Shown: positions 39,282 to 50,930, numbered from the stretch's first letter. The stretch: DNA of 64,000 bases from Lutraria lutraria (GCA_964023205.1 OZ026839.1:14414386-14478385), one strand, 5' to 3'. Translations and numbers: made by a program. Notes: a model not told the origin generated them from the letters alone.

Positions 39282-39339
39282 TTCTCATGTTGTTGAGCAA
39301 TCCCATGCACTTCTAAATGCTCCTCATTTAAGTACACAC

Positions 39340-39405
39340 GTTGTAGAGTGGGTGGAGTCAAGAAGTGTCAATAGGCGGTAACTCTTGACTCCACCCCTCT
39401 ACAAC
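39340..39405. repeat. Strong inverted repeat 5' of CCNDBP1
   Basis: The left arm (39340-39363, containing GGGTGGAGTCAAGA) pairs with the right arm (39383-39405, containing TCTTGACTCCACCC) over 23 bp with one extra base and a 19-base loop. It begins 59 bases upstream of the CCNDBP1 start codon, so it lies in the promoter or 5' UTR. A related GGAGTCAAGAA plus GGCGGCAACTC string occurs at about 39817-39840. Confidence 0.85.
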
Positions 39406-39827
39406 ATTTTTTGTTGTTCGGTACAGAGGTACGAACACAAAGTTATTCCAATTTTTCAACAATCGCCCTGGACTAGTATTCAATAAACATCTTGAGTAAT
39501 TTTTATATTTTTCCTTAAATTCGACCTTAGTTTTATTGAGATGTTCTAAAACACAGCCACAAAATCGATCACTATTTCTTCTTTTTCGAACTGCACTCCC
39601 TCATTACATTGAGTATCATATTTGGCTATGTAAATGAACAAATTTTTCTAAAATAACGTATTTTTATCATATATGACAATTCATGATAAAGATATTAATT
39701 ATTATGAAAAGATATATTGAATATCTTTATAATCATTATTAATAAACGTTGTTTCTGTACATATAATAGTTGTTTCCGCGGAAACAAGTTACATGTTTTC
39801 GCTTTTCAGGCAAATCGGAGTCAAGAA

Positions 39828-39884
39828 ATGGCGGCAACTCTGGGGAATAGTAATTCCCGATTCGCACACCAATATGTTCAATGT
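39828..39884 (+). CDS. Possible first exon of an unknown plus-strand gene
   Basis: AAGAAATGGCGGCAACTC gives a good initiation context and a short peptide starting MAATLGNSNSRFAHQYVQ. Sequence resembling a LINE starts right after it, and no strong donor is visible (GTGATA near 39883 is weak). It may be the 5' exon of the gene whose 3' exons lie at 42606-45590, or a fragment cut by the LINE insertion. I do not recognise the peptide. Confidence 0.25.
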
Positions 39885-42345
39885 GATATGAGTTTAAACA
39901 TATATTTATTCATGATTTGTCTTGTGATGACACTATTTTTAAATTGCATACGTTTGATGATCATGTGGCCAGGACTGAGTCTATGAAAGGCATTGATGAT
40001 TGTATGCAGCTTGTCAAATGATACATCGTGTTCTGGTGATCATGATATAGGTCAGCCATGGTTTAATGAAGAATGTGCCACAAAACGACAATTATTTTTT
40101 GCTAAGCTTAATGTTTATAGAATTTATTAAAGTGATTTTAATAGGATGAATTTGGTTAACGCTCGTTCTCAGTATAAATCTTGTTTACGCAATTGTAAAT
40201 ATGAGTATGATAAATTACAGACAAATAAACTTCAAAACGCGCGCTTTGAAAACGTAAAATTGTATTGGAATATGTTAAAAAAGTGCTAATGTTAAACAAA
40301 CAAATATACAGTTGAGGGAATTTGAATACTATTTTAAATGTGTTACTAACCCTGATGATCCGTATTTTACACCTGATGAGAATATCTTGTATTTTATTGA
40401 AAGATATGAAAAGAACGAATTTAAAATTATGTTTGAAGAATTGAATGTTCAGTTTGAACATTCTGCAGGAAATACTAAAAGCTATAAACAATTGAATACA
40501 AATAAATCTAGTGGTCCAGATATGCTTTTAAATGATTTTTTATACATGGTTGTGATACCTTATCCTTTTATTTATTATCACTTTTCAATAAAAATTTTGA
40601 AATTGGTTATTTCCCGACTTGTTGATTAGAGTGTTTTGTAGTGCCACTGCATAAGAATGGTAGTTTAAATGAAGTAAACAATTTCAGGGGTATTACATTA
40701 CTAAGTACGTTTGGTAAATTATTTACTAGAGTTTTGAATAATAGGTTAAATAGCTGGGCTGATAAATATAATGTTTACATATAGAAGCACAGTCAGGTTT
40801 TAGATCTAAATTAGGTACTGTTGTCTGTTAACAATATTTTTGTCTTGGATGGTATAATAAACCATGTTTTAAATGCTGGCAAGCAATTATTTTGTGCATT
40901 TATAGACTTCACGAAAGCTTTTGATTACGTAACTAGGGATAATCTGTGGGCAAAATTAATTAAACTTGATATCAGGGGCAATATGTTGGACATGATGAAG
41001 TCAATGTATTCAGGTGTTAAGTCGAGAGTGAAATAACATAATCAGTTGAGTGAAGGATATGAATGTATTTTGGGTGTAAGACAAGGGGAGAGTATTTCGC
41101 CTTTTTTTATTCGCGATGTTTTTGAATGACATTGAGGATGTTTTTTATTAGCAAAGGTATTTCTGGTATTGATGTTGATTCGTTTAAGGTATTTTTAATT
41201 TTATATGCTGATGATATTGTTATTTTTTCCAACAGTAAAGAAGAACTTCAGCCGAGTTTAGATATTCTTCTTGATTATTGTAACAGATGGAAATTAGTGG
41301 TAAATACAAGTAAAACAAAATTAATGATCTTTAGAAAAGGGGTCAGGATTTCACCTAATACTAAATTTGATTATAATGATAATGAATTGGAAATAGTGGA
41401 GACATTTACATATTTAGGAGTAGTTTTTACGGTAGGTGGGTCATTTTCTTGTGCTGAAAAGGTTTTAGCGGGACAAGCTTTAAAAGCTATTTTTAAAATG
41501 AATAAACACTTATATAAATTTACTGATATTTCAGTAAAACATAAATTAGACATTTTTGATAAACTGATTTCTCCTATTTTGAATTATGCTAGTCAAGTAT
41601 GGGGGTTCATTAACGGTAGTTCTGTGGAACGTGTTCATTTACAATTTTGTAAAAGATTACTTGGAGTAAGAAAAAATACTCAAAACGACTTTGTTTATGG
41701 AGAACTAGGACGATTAAATTTTCAGACTGTAAGATTTTTAAATATATTAAAATACTGGGTTAAACTATTACAGACAGATGATAACAGATATAATAAAAAA
41801 GTATACAATATGTTAAAATTAGATATGGAATTGTATCCTCAAAAACAAAACTGGTGTTTATTATGGAAAAATTTGTTATGAAGTCTAGGATTATATTATG
41901 TTTGGCATTTTCAATATATAGGTAATGTTAATAGTTTCTTTTCTGTTGTTAAACAAAGACTTAGTGATAATTTTATTCAAAATTGGCATGCTAGATTGAA
42001 TGATTCTAATAGGGCGTTGTTTTATAAGAATTTGTCAGTTTTTAGGTTACAACACCATACTTAGAAATTTTAAACATTAAGAAATTTAGATTTGGTCTAT
42101 CAAAACTTAGAATGTCTTCCCATAGATTACATATTGAATCCGGTAGATGGAACCATCCAAGATCTACACCTATTAATGAAAGAACCTGTAGCATATGTCA
42201 TTTACTAGAAGATGAATTTCACTTTATCCTAGAATGTGAATTAATTATATTCAGATATTAGAGTAATCTATATTCCATTATACTATCGTAGAAATCCTAG
42301 TATGATTAAAATGATTGAGCTATTTAATACGGAAAATAAAAAAAG
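39885..42345 (+). mobile_element. Degenerate non-LTR retrotransposon (LINE)
   Basis: 5'-truncated and full of frameshifts and stops. Recognisable parts, in order: PWFNEEC (about 40059), the pre-RT segment (40312-40629), RT motif FIDFTKAFDYV (within 40821-41036), and the catalytic YADDIVIF (about 41203) within a 251-codon open segment at 41126-41881 that also carries TSKTKLMIF and the thumb-like YLGVVFT. A Cys/His cluster CSICHLLEDEFHFILEC follows near 42190. It is dead, since no segment spans the full RT. The clade cannot be fixed from this. Confidence 0.9.
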
Positions 42346-42605
42346 ATAACTAACTTAAGCATTTACATTCAAAAGGCTTTTGAAACAAGAAACAATTTTC
42401 ATTTTTTCACAAGTTTCATTCATTACTCATTAGTTTGAGCTTATTTTGATCTCAGTTATTTCAGTGCCTCAATTGATAATGTAATTTGATTAAAATTGTT
42501 ACAATACATGCAATAAAGTGTATTATGATATAACTATATATTTGTAAATGTTGATATTACACTTGTACTTTACGTTTATTGTCATCTATATTGCTGATGT
42601 GGAAG

Positions 42606-45590
42606 ATTTCATAACCCGCACCATGCTTCCCTACGTCGGGGAACAAATGCCCTCTGTGGGAAATTCAGCGAATGTTATAATCAAGAGAGTGTTAGAGGCT
42701 CCTGAAAGTGTAAGTATTTCATTTTAATGTCATACATCAATACAGTTCACAAATGTTATGGAGCGCCAAGCTCGCCTCCAACTTTCATAGATAACAATTA
42801 CTCATGATCGATCCTATACAGAACATAATCTTTTTCAAGAGCAAAGTCAGTTTAAAAGTTTCATGAAATATTAACTAAATGAAAACAGTATGAATTCAAC
42901 AGACGTTTTGTTGCTACTTTACCAAATGGAATAAATATATGCAGTCATATCACAAACTTCAGTTGGAACTTCTTTTTTATATACTACTCAAAAGTTGATA
43001 AGGATCACTTTTTTAGTTATGTATAAAGACTTAACCAAATAGGTATGCTTATTTATTTTTAATGCATCACTTTTATCCCTTCGTAGGCCTCTAGAATGTG
43101 CGATTATTACGTTTGTATTGCTACCAGCGCCTGCACGGGCGGCACTGAAAACTGCATACCCACGAAATAAGGCGTTTTGGCATACATGTAACATTTGAAC
43201 AAGTGGTCATTTCTTGTTTTTCGCTTCGTGTATTCGATTCTTACCCAGACTATCTACCAAATTGTGTTCAAAATGACGTATAGAAGACGTTTAACTCCTG
43301 ATGAAATGCATGTTGGCATTGGAATGCTTGAGGCAGAGTTGTCTCAGAGAAGTGTAGCAGAACACCTGAATGTGTCACAAAGTGTTGTTTGCAGAATGTG
43401 GAATCGTTACCAATTGAATGGAAATGCTCAGCATCGACATGGTGGTGGTCGTGCAAAGGCAACATCTGACATTCAGGATCGTTATATTGTTGTTTTAGCC
43501 AGACGCAACCGCTTCCGTAACGCCACTTCGTTACGTAATGACTTCCAGAATGCCACGAATGTAAGAGTTTCAACGCAAACCATCAGAAATCGTTTGCACA
43601 GTGCTGGATTGATGGCACGACGACCGGCTATTCGCATCCCGTTGACCCGATACCACATCCAGGAGCGTTTGAGCTGGACACGTCAACACGTTGGATGGAC
43701 GTTAAACGACTGGACCCCTGTGCTTTTTACAGACGAGTCAAAGTTTTGCATTGACTTTACGGATCGACGTGCTCGAGTGTGGAGAGCACGTAATGAGCGT
43801 TTTGCACAGGTTTGTGTCGCTGAACATGACCATTATGGCAAGGGCTCAGTCATGGTATGGGCCGGAATCAGCATGCGCGGGAAAACGGACTTACACATCA
43901 TTGAAAACGGTACATTGACGGCTGTTCGTTATTGTAACGAGATCCTAGACGTTTATGTTCGACCGTATGCAGGTGCAATCGGTCCTGATTTCATTCTCAT
44001 GGACGATAACGCGCGTCCACACAGAGCGCACGTCACAAACCGATTTCTCGAAGCTGCTACCATCGTGAGAATGGACTGGCCAGCTCGCTCCCCCGACATG
44101 AACCCGATCGAGCATGCCTGGGACATGCTTCAGAAAGCGATTTCAGCTCGCCCGGTCCAGCCAACAACGGTTCCCCAGCTCATAACAGCGCTTCTGGAGG
44201 AATGGGCCAGACTCCCTCAGCAACAGCTCCGGTCGCTTATCAGCAACATGCGGAGGCGATGTCAAGCTGGTATTGACGCTCGTGGACGTCACACACGCTA
44301 TTGACATTGGTTTAAGTAAAGTTCCAAGGTTTTCTGTTGACTTTCCAAATTTGGTGACAACCTGATCTACGCCTGTTTTTTACCCCTATCATGTTTAGGA
44401 GTCCGTTTCGCTTGAACGGAATGAGTGTGATACTGATATTGCATGTCATTTGAAACCTGAAACCGTGCCATTTGATAATATTTAGTGTTAATATATCGTA
44501 TTCTTCTCATGCGTATGTACTATGTATAACAAAACATGATCCCTATCAAATTTTGAGTAGTATATAAAAATGATAAATGACAGCAAGTGAAGTCTTATAT
44601 ACAAACCAGCTTATAAGCAGGAAGTGAAAACTATTACTTTTCATTTAGTCTATTGATAAACTGTTCATAACATTAAATGTAATTTTGTGTCTTTCTAGAT
44701 TGTAAAGAATGTCGAGATAAGGGATGGCTCTGTGCGTATCATCAGGGGCCATCTAATTAAGTTGAAAGTTAGTGAGGGAATCATGTCACACCTAGGGACA
44801 CAAAGCTCCAAAGTGGTACGAATGATGGGTGGAACAAAGAGGGCTGTTGTTATCGATATTGCATCAGTTCAACAACACCTTCTGAACAGCCTTCAAGAAG
44901 GTAAAAACAACTTGCTAATTTTCTGAATTATATAACAAATATATATATAACAAAGTTTGAGCGGGTGTGTATTGGAGTCACTCTGACGACCAGTATGTTG
45001 TTCCGTCTGCATACCATATCACAAGCTTAATATGTTAAGGAACTTATAAACTCAATACGAATTTTATAATAAAAACTTACTCTTTTGGTTTACAATTATT
45101 GCAGAGTTTGAAATTTATGTGCAACTAAAAATAAAATGTTTATATTTTAATAATCATATTATTGTGTGGTGCATTTTGCTTTTTAAATAATTTAAGCAAA
45201 TAATTTATTATGGACTATATTATGCAAAACATTTTTTTTGTGTTATTTATAACTCCATTGTGCTACATATTTCTTCATCACAACAACAACAAACATTTAG
45301 CTTATGTTATTCATTTTTCAGCATTACACAATGAAATAGTTGAAATCTCAGTCCCAGAAGAAGAAATCCCAGTCCCAGAAGAAGAAATCCCAGTCCCAGA
45401 AGAAATCCCAGTCCCAGAAGAAATCCTAGTCCCAGAAGAAATCCCAGTCCCAAACATCCGAGAGGTAGAAGTCAGAGAAGTACACATTGATCAGGTCATA
45501 ATGCCACAGAGCCCAACCACAGCCTCTCCAAGACTTGGGCTACATAGAAGGCGACCACTCCGATTATGTAGAAAGCCAAGAGTATCTTAA
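42606..45590 (+). CDS. Unrecognised gene, 3' exons 42606-42709, 44699-44900, 45322-45590
   Basis: Three exons join in phase. The first ends PESGTAAG-style (donor GTAAGT at 42710); its 5' edge is uncertain, because the frame is open upstream and the best acceptor is only GGAAG. The second encodes a strand-rich segment (VEIRDGSVRIIRGHLIKLKV). The third encodes five short PVPEE-type repeats, a charged stretch (REVEVREVH) and a basic tail, with stop at 45588-45590. AATAAA at 45869 could end the transcript. The alternating pattern around RDGSVRIIRGHL faintly recalls TULIP lipid-binding proteins, but that is speculation. The first intron carries a complete Tc1 transposon. Confidence 0.6.
42978..44566 (+). 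mobile_element. Intact Tc1-like DNA transposon
   Basis: Terminal inverted repeats begin ACTACTCAAAA on both sides (left 42983; right complement ends 44560), within symmetric TATATA flanks that contain the TA target duplication. TIR identity is about 23 of 26 near the ends. It encloses a full-length transposase ORF. GC content is visibly higher than in the surrounding sequence, and the reading frame is uninterrupted, which suggests recent arrival. It is inserted in an intron of the gene at 42606-45590. Confidence 0.93.
43273..44304 (+). CDS. Tc1-like transposase, DD34E, 343 aa
   Basis: Cut-and-paste transposase. The N-terminus is a paired-type helix-turn-helix (LTPDEMHVGIGMLE to NVSQSVVCRMWNRY), followed by a second HTH region (TQTIRNRLHSAGLMARRP). 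The DDE catalytic core shows FTDESKF, then LMDDNARPH, then SPDMNPIEHAWD, with exactly 34 residues between the second Asp and the Glu. Length is normal for Tc1 (about 340 aa). The frame is also open upstream to an ATG at 43195, but the ATG at 43273 before TYRRRLTPDE fits the family. No stops or frameshifts, so the enzyme could be active. Confidence 0.95.
   Translation: MTYRRRLTPDEMHVGIGMLEAELSQRSVAEHLNVSQSVVCRMWNRYQLNGNAQHRHGGGRAKATSDIQDRYIVVLARRNRFRNATSLRNDFQNATNVRVSTQTIRNRLHSAGLMARRPAIRIPLTRYHIQERLSWTRQHVGWTLNDWTPVLFTDESKFCIDFTDRRARVWRARNERFAQVCVAEHDHYGKGSVMVWAGISMRGKTDLHIIENGTLTAVRYCNEILDVYVRPYAGAIGPDFILMDDNARPHRAHVTNRFLEAATIVRMDWPARSPDMNPIEHAWDMLQKAISARPVQPTTVPQLITALLEEWARLPQQQLRSLISNMRRRCQAGIDARGRHTRY
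44935..45020 (+). repeat. 5' fragment of the Helitron family at 33811
   Basis: AAAGTTTGAGCGGGTGTGTA then TTGGAGTCACTC and GTCTGCATACCATATCACAAG match the first 100 bases of the element at 33811-34476. The rest is missing. Confidence 0.55.
45345..45460 (+). repeat. Coding 18/21-bp repeat (PVPEEI)
   Basis: Six units of CCAGTCCCAGAAGAA(GAA)ATC within the third exon of the unknown gene. Unit length alternates between 18 and 21 bp, always a multiple of three, so the frame is kept. Confidence 0.9.
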
Positions 45591-45699
45591 AATTGAAATG
45601 AAACTACAAGTAACAAAGAGGTTTAGGTTTTAGGTACAATACATGCGATATTTTGTAAAGTTTAGCATAAACAAGTTAGTTGTGTATAATCACTGTAGT

Positions 45700-46459
45700 C
45701 AGGGTCTTTCAATTGAATGGTCTGGACTCGTGCTCTTCAGGCGCTTATCTCTGTATAAACATCAAGTTGTGCTGTCGATACATATCGGAGAGCTTTTTTC
45801 ACGTGTGTATAGATAATACACACATTTTCAATTTCCATTTAGTCAAAAACAAGAAATCGAAAATTTAAAATAAAATCATGAATTAACGGAGTATTGATCT
45901 TTCTAAAATGTGTTGCAAGTATTTAAGCGATAGATGATTATTAAAGACGGAATCACTTACTAAAAAAAGTAATATTGGTCAAACTCAAAATTGCACACTT
46001 CGTCAAAAAGGGTCAAATTCATGTATCATTATTTCTTAGCATCGGAATCAATATGAAAAAGTAACTGCATGATTTACTTCAACAACCTTTCAACAATCCT
46101 GACATCATCACTCTATAACTTAAAAGGGTTATATTTACTTACGAAAAATACACGCTTTGCGACAACAATCTAGATCTGGGCTTAAAACGAGTTTTCGTCC
46201 ATTTATGTACCGTCGGATTTCAACATAAATAAATGGATTTTGTCCTAAGAAATTGGTCAAATTAGAAGGAGATACTTACGATCTAACTTTTCGTGGAGCT
46301 CTACACCAATAAAATGGTTAGTAATTTGTGAATATTTGGGTATCTATTTCAATGCGATCTTCACCGTTTCACAATGACGGCCATCTTGCGCGCGACCACG
46401 TGATCGCTACACAACGCTTTAATTTACGGAGTCCAGACCCTTCTATTTGAATGACCCTG
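45700..46459. mobile_element. 760-bp non-autonomous DNA transposon, CAGGG ends, 7-bp TSD
   Basis: The left end CAGGGTCTTTCAATTGAATG and the reverse complement of the right end, CAGGGTCATTCAAATAGAAG, then both run into GGTCTGGACTC, giving TIRs of about 30 bp. CTGTAGT directly flanks both sides (45693-45699 and 46460-46466). No ORF of note. The same kind of end and duplication length is seen at 262-3118, although the interiors and TIRs differ. Confidence 0.85.
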
Positions 46460-46971
46460 CTGTAGTGTACAATGTTGTGTTTATGTATTTTGGCACACAT
46501 AGATGTACAGGTATCAATTCTCAAATTGATTATTAACAATCATTGAAGCTAGCTGATGTTTTTGCTAATGTATTAGGATTCAATTTTATTTTTACATTGA
46601 AGAAAGATTTTTTTTGGGTAACTTTTTTTATATTTAATGGCAAAATCTTTTTATAGATTTTGTTCATATATTGGTACTGTACCATTACAAACAACCAAAC
46701 GGTTGTTTTCTGCGAGTTAGGTATCTGTATAGGTTAGCTTTTATTGGTTACCAGTTTCATTTAGGATCCAAGGATTACTTTATAACATCTCATCAGACAT
46801 AGAATTACACCCTAATCAGCAATGTTTACATGCATTTCTACCCTGTAAGATAAGAATCAAATAATAAAGTCATCAGTTTTTTTAACAAATAATGCTGTCA
46901 TTTGCTATATATTCGTAAGGTAATTACCATGGTATATTTTGTAACTAAGTTTAATGTTTTTCATTCTGCAG

Positions 46972-47234
46972 GGAATATTGGTACAATTTTAAAAACAATA
47001 TTTGCTTTCAGTGCTTTTGCTTTCAGTGCTTTGTTCTATGTACATAGTTTATTAATTAGACTTATTAGATTTTGCCAAAATAAAAATAGTGCTTCTGAGA
47101 CTTTAAGATATATAAACAGAGACATAGATTACACGAGAAATGAGACTTCAGTGTCCCCCGAAATTGCTGATTTTGTAGCAAATAAAGCTTCTTACCTACT
47201 GATATGTCTCTGGTGTAAGTTAAGTCTCTATTAG
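46972..47234 (+). CDS. Possible alternative last exon with a membrane segment
   Basis: A good acceptor (TTCATTCTGCAG, ending 46971) precedes a segment that joins in phase 1 to the exon ending at 44900, and stays open for 87 codons to a stop at 47232-47234. It begins GNIGTILKTIFAFSAFAFSA and includes about 22 hydrophobic residues, a plausible transmembrane helix, then a basic and polar tail. An AATAAA at 47498 follows. It could replace the exon at 45322-45590 as the 3' end, giving a membrane-anchored form. Splicing is inference. Confidence 0.4.
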
Positions 47235-47289
47235 TGTTGGGTACTATGCATATGTTTTTTGTTGTTGTTTTTCTATTGTGATCAATGTT

Positions 47290-47452
47290 TGTCTGACGTC
47301 TGTTAGTCCGACTGTCTGTGAAATTTAGTTTGTGAGTTGATTTGGATCAAATTCTGTACAGAATGGGTCACATGAGATAAAAGAATAGATCTAATGGTCA
47401 TTTAGTAAGGTTGTTCTCAGTTGAGTGATATTCGGCCATGTTGGCTCTCTTG
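47290..47452 (+). mobile_element. Decayed 3' end of a Helitron-like element
   Basis: Ends GAGTGATATTCGGCCATGTT then GGCTCTCTTG, close to the 3' end shared by the three Helitron-like copies, including the hairpin and CTCTTG terminus. The 5' boundary is not clear. Confidence 0.5.
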
Positions 47453-47503
47453 TAAATATTTGTTATATCTGTTTATTGGCTTATTATAAGTTGGTGAAAT
47501 AAA

Positions 47504-48100
47504 TTAGAAACTAAAGAAACAAACCAGTGTTGTTTTATGTTTACTTACTAAAAAATAGTTAAATAACATGCTGAAGGTAATGATTCAGGATTGCTGAACG
47601 CAGGTCATGAATTCTGATGCAAATAATTGCGGTCTGGCCCCTAAATTTCTAAATAGTCACCAATTATAGCATGTTGCGTCCTTCACTGAAAATGAAATGG
47701 TCAAAGGAGCCAGACGTTACTATAACTGGAAAACAATTTCAAAATACTTCTTCTTGGGAACTAGCAAACTTACTAGCATTAGAATTGATATGTACCCTTT
47801 ACAAAATATACTCAGCAAAAAAAGAAAGTTTACATTATTCATGTATTGATATTTCAATTCTCATTATAAAGAAATAACCAAGGACAGACAACGTGTCATT
47901 TTAACTGTCCATCCCGTTGAAGAATTCCAGGAAAACAACTCAAAATTACTGAACGGAAAGGGGAATAACTGATTTTTTAAAAACATCATTATGGGTATTC
48001 AAACTATCCGTTTATGGGCTGTTGACCTGTTTTAATATTGTAAACATCAATACACGTATTGTTGTAAAGAAAAACAAGTTTGATACTGAAAATGTCAAAT
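47504..48100. other. No recognised feature
   Basis: AT-rich sequence between a decayed element and the satellite. The short ORF at 47671-47877 has no recognisable similarity. Confidence 0.5.
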
Positions 48101-49515
48101 GACGAGTTACACTGATATTACTTATGTTACGGTTATTTGAAAAATGCGTCACTATATATATCCAATGTTACAATGTTACAGTAACATTAGACGCACAGAC
48201 CATAAAATCTATTATTTTATAAGTGTTACTGATGTTACAGTATTGTTACATACAAGTTACGTTGGTATTACTTATGTTACGCTTATTTGAAAAATGCGTC
48301 TCTATATATTTCCAATGTTACAGTAACATAAGACACACAGACCATAAAATCTATTATTTTATAAGTGTTACTGATGTTACAAGGTTGTTAGATACAAGTT
48401 ACGTTGGTATTACTTATGTTACGCTTATTTGAAAAATATGTCTCTCTATATTTCCAATTTTACAATGTTACAGTAACATTGGACGCACAGACCATAAAAT
48501 CTATTATTTTATAAGTGTTACTGATGTTACAAGATTGTTACAAACAAGTAACGTTGGTATTACTTATATTACGCATATTTGAAAAATGCGTCTCTATATA
48601 TTTCCAATGTTACAGTAATATAAGACACACATACCATAAAATCTATTATTTTATAAGTGTAACTGGTGTTACAAGGTTGTTACATACAGTTACATTGATA
48701 TTACTTATGTTACGCATATTTGAAAAATGCGTCTCTATATATTTCCAATGTTACAGTAACATTGGACGCACAGACCATAAACTCTATTATTTTATAAGTG
48801 TTACTGGTGTTACAAGGTTGTTACATACAGTTACATTGATATTACTTATGTTACGCATATTTGAAAAATGCGTCTCTATATATTTCCAATGTTACAGTAA
48901 TATAAGACACACATACCATAAAATCTATTATTTTATAAGTGTAACTGGTGTTACAAGGTTGTTACATACAGTTACATTGATATTACTTATGTTACGCATA
49001 TTTGAAAAATGCGTCTCTATATATTTCCAATGTTACAGTAAAATTGGACGCACAGACCATAAAATCTATCTTTCTATAAGTGTTACTGGTGTTACAAGGT
49101 TGTTACATACAAGTTACATTGATATTACTTATGTTACGCATATTTGAAAAATGCGTCTCTATATATTTCCAATGTTACAGTAACATTGGACACACAGGCC
49201 ATAAAATCTATCTTTCTATAAGTGTTACTGATGTTAAAAAATTGTTACATACAAGTTACGTTGGTATTACTCTTGTTACATGTATTTGAAAAACGAGCCT
49301 CTGTATGTTTTCAATGTTACAGTAACATTGGACGCACAGACCATACAATCTATTTTTACTATTAGTGTTACTGATGATACTGGATTGTTACTTACTAGTT
49401 ACATTGATATTACTTATGTTACATGTATTTGAAAAAAAATGTGCGTCTATATATTTCCAATGTTACAGTAACTTCAGACACACCAGCCATAAAATCTATT
49501 TTTCTATAAGCGTTA
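48100..49515 (+). repeat. About 141-bp satellite array, ten units
   Basis: Units are marked by AAGTGTTACTGATGTTACA at 48221, 48363, 48513, 48655, 48796, 48937, 49078 and 49220, with diverged edge units on each side. Spacing is mostly 141-142. Each unit contains AATGTTACAGTAACATT, a near-perfect palindrome, plus many GTTAC and GTAAC words. Four central spacings are exactly 141 (3 x 47), so ORFs run through several units; they are not evidence of coding. Alternating unit variants suggest a two-unit higher-order pattern in the centre. Confidence 0.93.
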
Positions 49516-50930
49516 AGTGCAGAATGGACATCTGTATATTATTTCATAAAAGTACTGAATGAATAAAACTTTTAAAATATTTATTCTAATTTATGATTAT
49601 GTTACAATACATTACAAATGTTACGTGTGTAACAAATTCATGGCCATTCATTATTTAGGACCACTTTCGTGCTATATCTCTTTTATTGTATGCATTTATG
49701 GATTGTATATACATACATTGTTTTCATGCTTTTCTTTTGTACTTGTTGACATGTCAATTATTGTAAATATGTGACCGCATGGGTCTTTGACCTTCCGGTT
49801 TTGATTCAAAATAAACTGTCTAAACTGATATAAATATAATTATATCATTAAATGCATATTTTTTTCATTCAATATATTGGAATTATATATAATTTAAGCG
49901 CCTTGTCTATCTTTGTTGTAAGAAAACTGTCTTTGTTATATTTTATACTGTCTTTGCATGTCTTTGTGTGTCTTTGACTCTTTGAATGTCTAAAAGGTGA
50001 ATCTGTGGTATAAATATATCAAAAACTGCATATTTTTCATTCAATATATAGAGGGTGAATTCAAAACGGAATCTACACGAATTTAATATTCTTTTTATCA
50101 CATACCCTGAAAATTCGGCGAAAACCAACACATCTGTTACTAATAACAAAATAGTGACACATGCGTAATAAGGATTTTTAATCAGGAGCACAAAAATACA
50201 TTATGAAACATCATAAATAACGATGTAAGCAGTATCTTTGCTCACTAAAATTGTTAAAATTAATTCAACATTACTCCTGTGCAGTTAAATTAAAGACATG
50301 TACCAATCAATGTCTATGCTTCATCAAGTTCATGACGTTAATTCGTGTCGTCATTTACATATTATATGGACGGCCGTGCCATATCGTTTTTACGACAAGG
50401 CCAAAACGGCACGGGTATGTGATAAATTGAAATAATACATAATAAATTAATAAGTGTCTTTGTCTTATTTTACAATGTCTTTGTGTGTATTTGCATGCAC
50501 ATGTATCACTGTGTGGTAGCACTGTACGCATAAAATCAACGGTGTTTACAAGATGGCGGACGGATTAATAGTGTGAGGTATGTGTCGTTTGTTTTTGGTC
50601 CAAACTTTTTGAATACGACGTCCTCTACACAATAGTATACATCAAATGAAAGAACTTTAAATCGACAATCGGCGAATAATAATCGTACGTGTTTTATCAA
50701 ACCACGCCGTTTTCACAAAATCAGTGTCTGAACATCACGTGTTGAGTTTTTTGAAAAACGAAGCGAGGAAACTGAACAAAACCGACGATTATTCCGTAAA
50801 AATGAATGAATCGACAAAAATACTTGTCCACGTGTATGGAGGCCGTAAAGCTCCTCACGTATATCCATTACTTCCTCATCAAAATCCCTTGTAGTAGATG
50901 TTTTAAAGCTTTTAAATTTTATACCTTGCT
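49516..50930. other. No gene recognised
   Basis: AT-rich. Contains repeated TGTCTTTG words (49900-49990 and 50455-50485) and a short inverted GGCCGTGCCAT/GGCACGG pair near 50370-50415. No conserved coding segment. Confidence 0.5.

Noticed and set aside
48100..49515. CRISPR-like periodic array
   Set aside because: Units are contiguous 141-bp satellite monomers without unique spacers, in an intron-rich animal genome.
48223..49562. Plus-strand ORFs of up to 210 codons with repeated FEKCVSIYFQCYSN
   Set aside because: They lie in the 141-bp satellite; the frame survives only where spacing is exactly 141 and changes elsewhere.
50554..50580. Start-like AAGATGGCGGACGG
   Set aside because: The reading frame ends after seven codons and no downstream exon can be joined.
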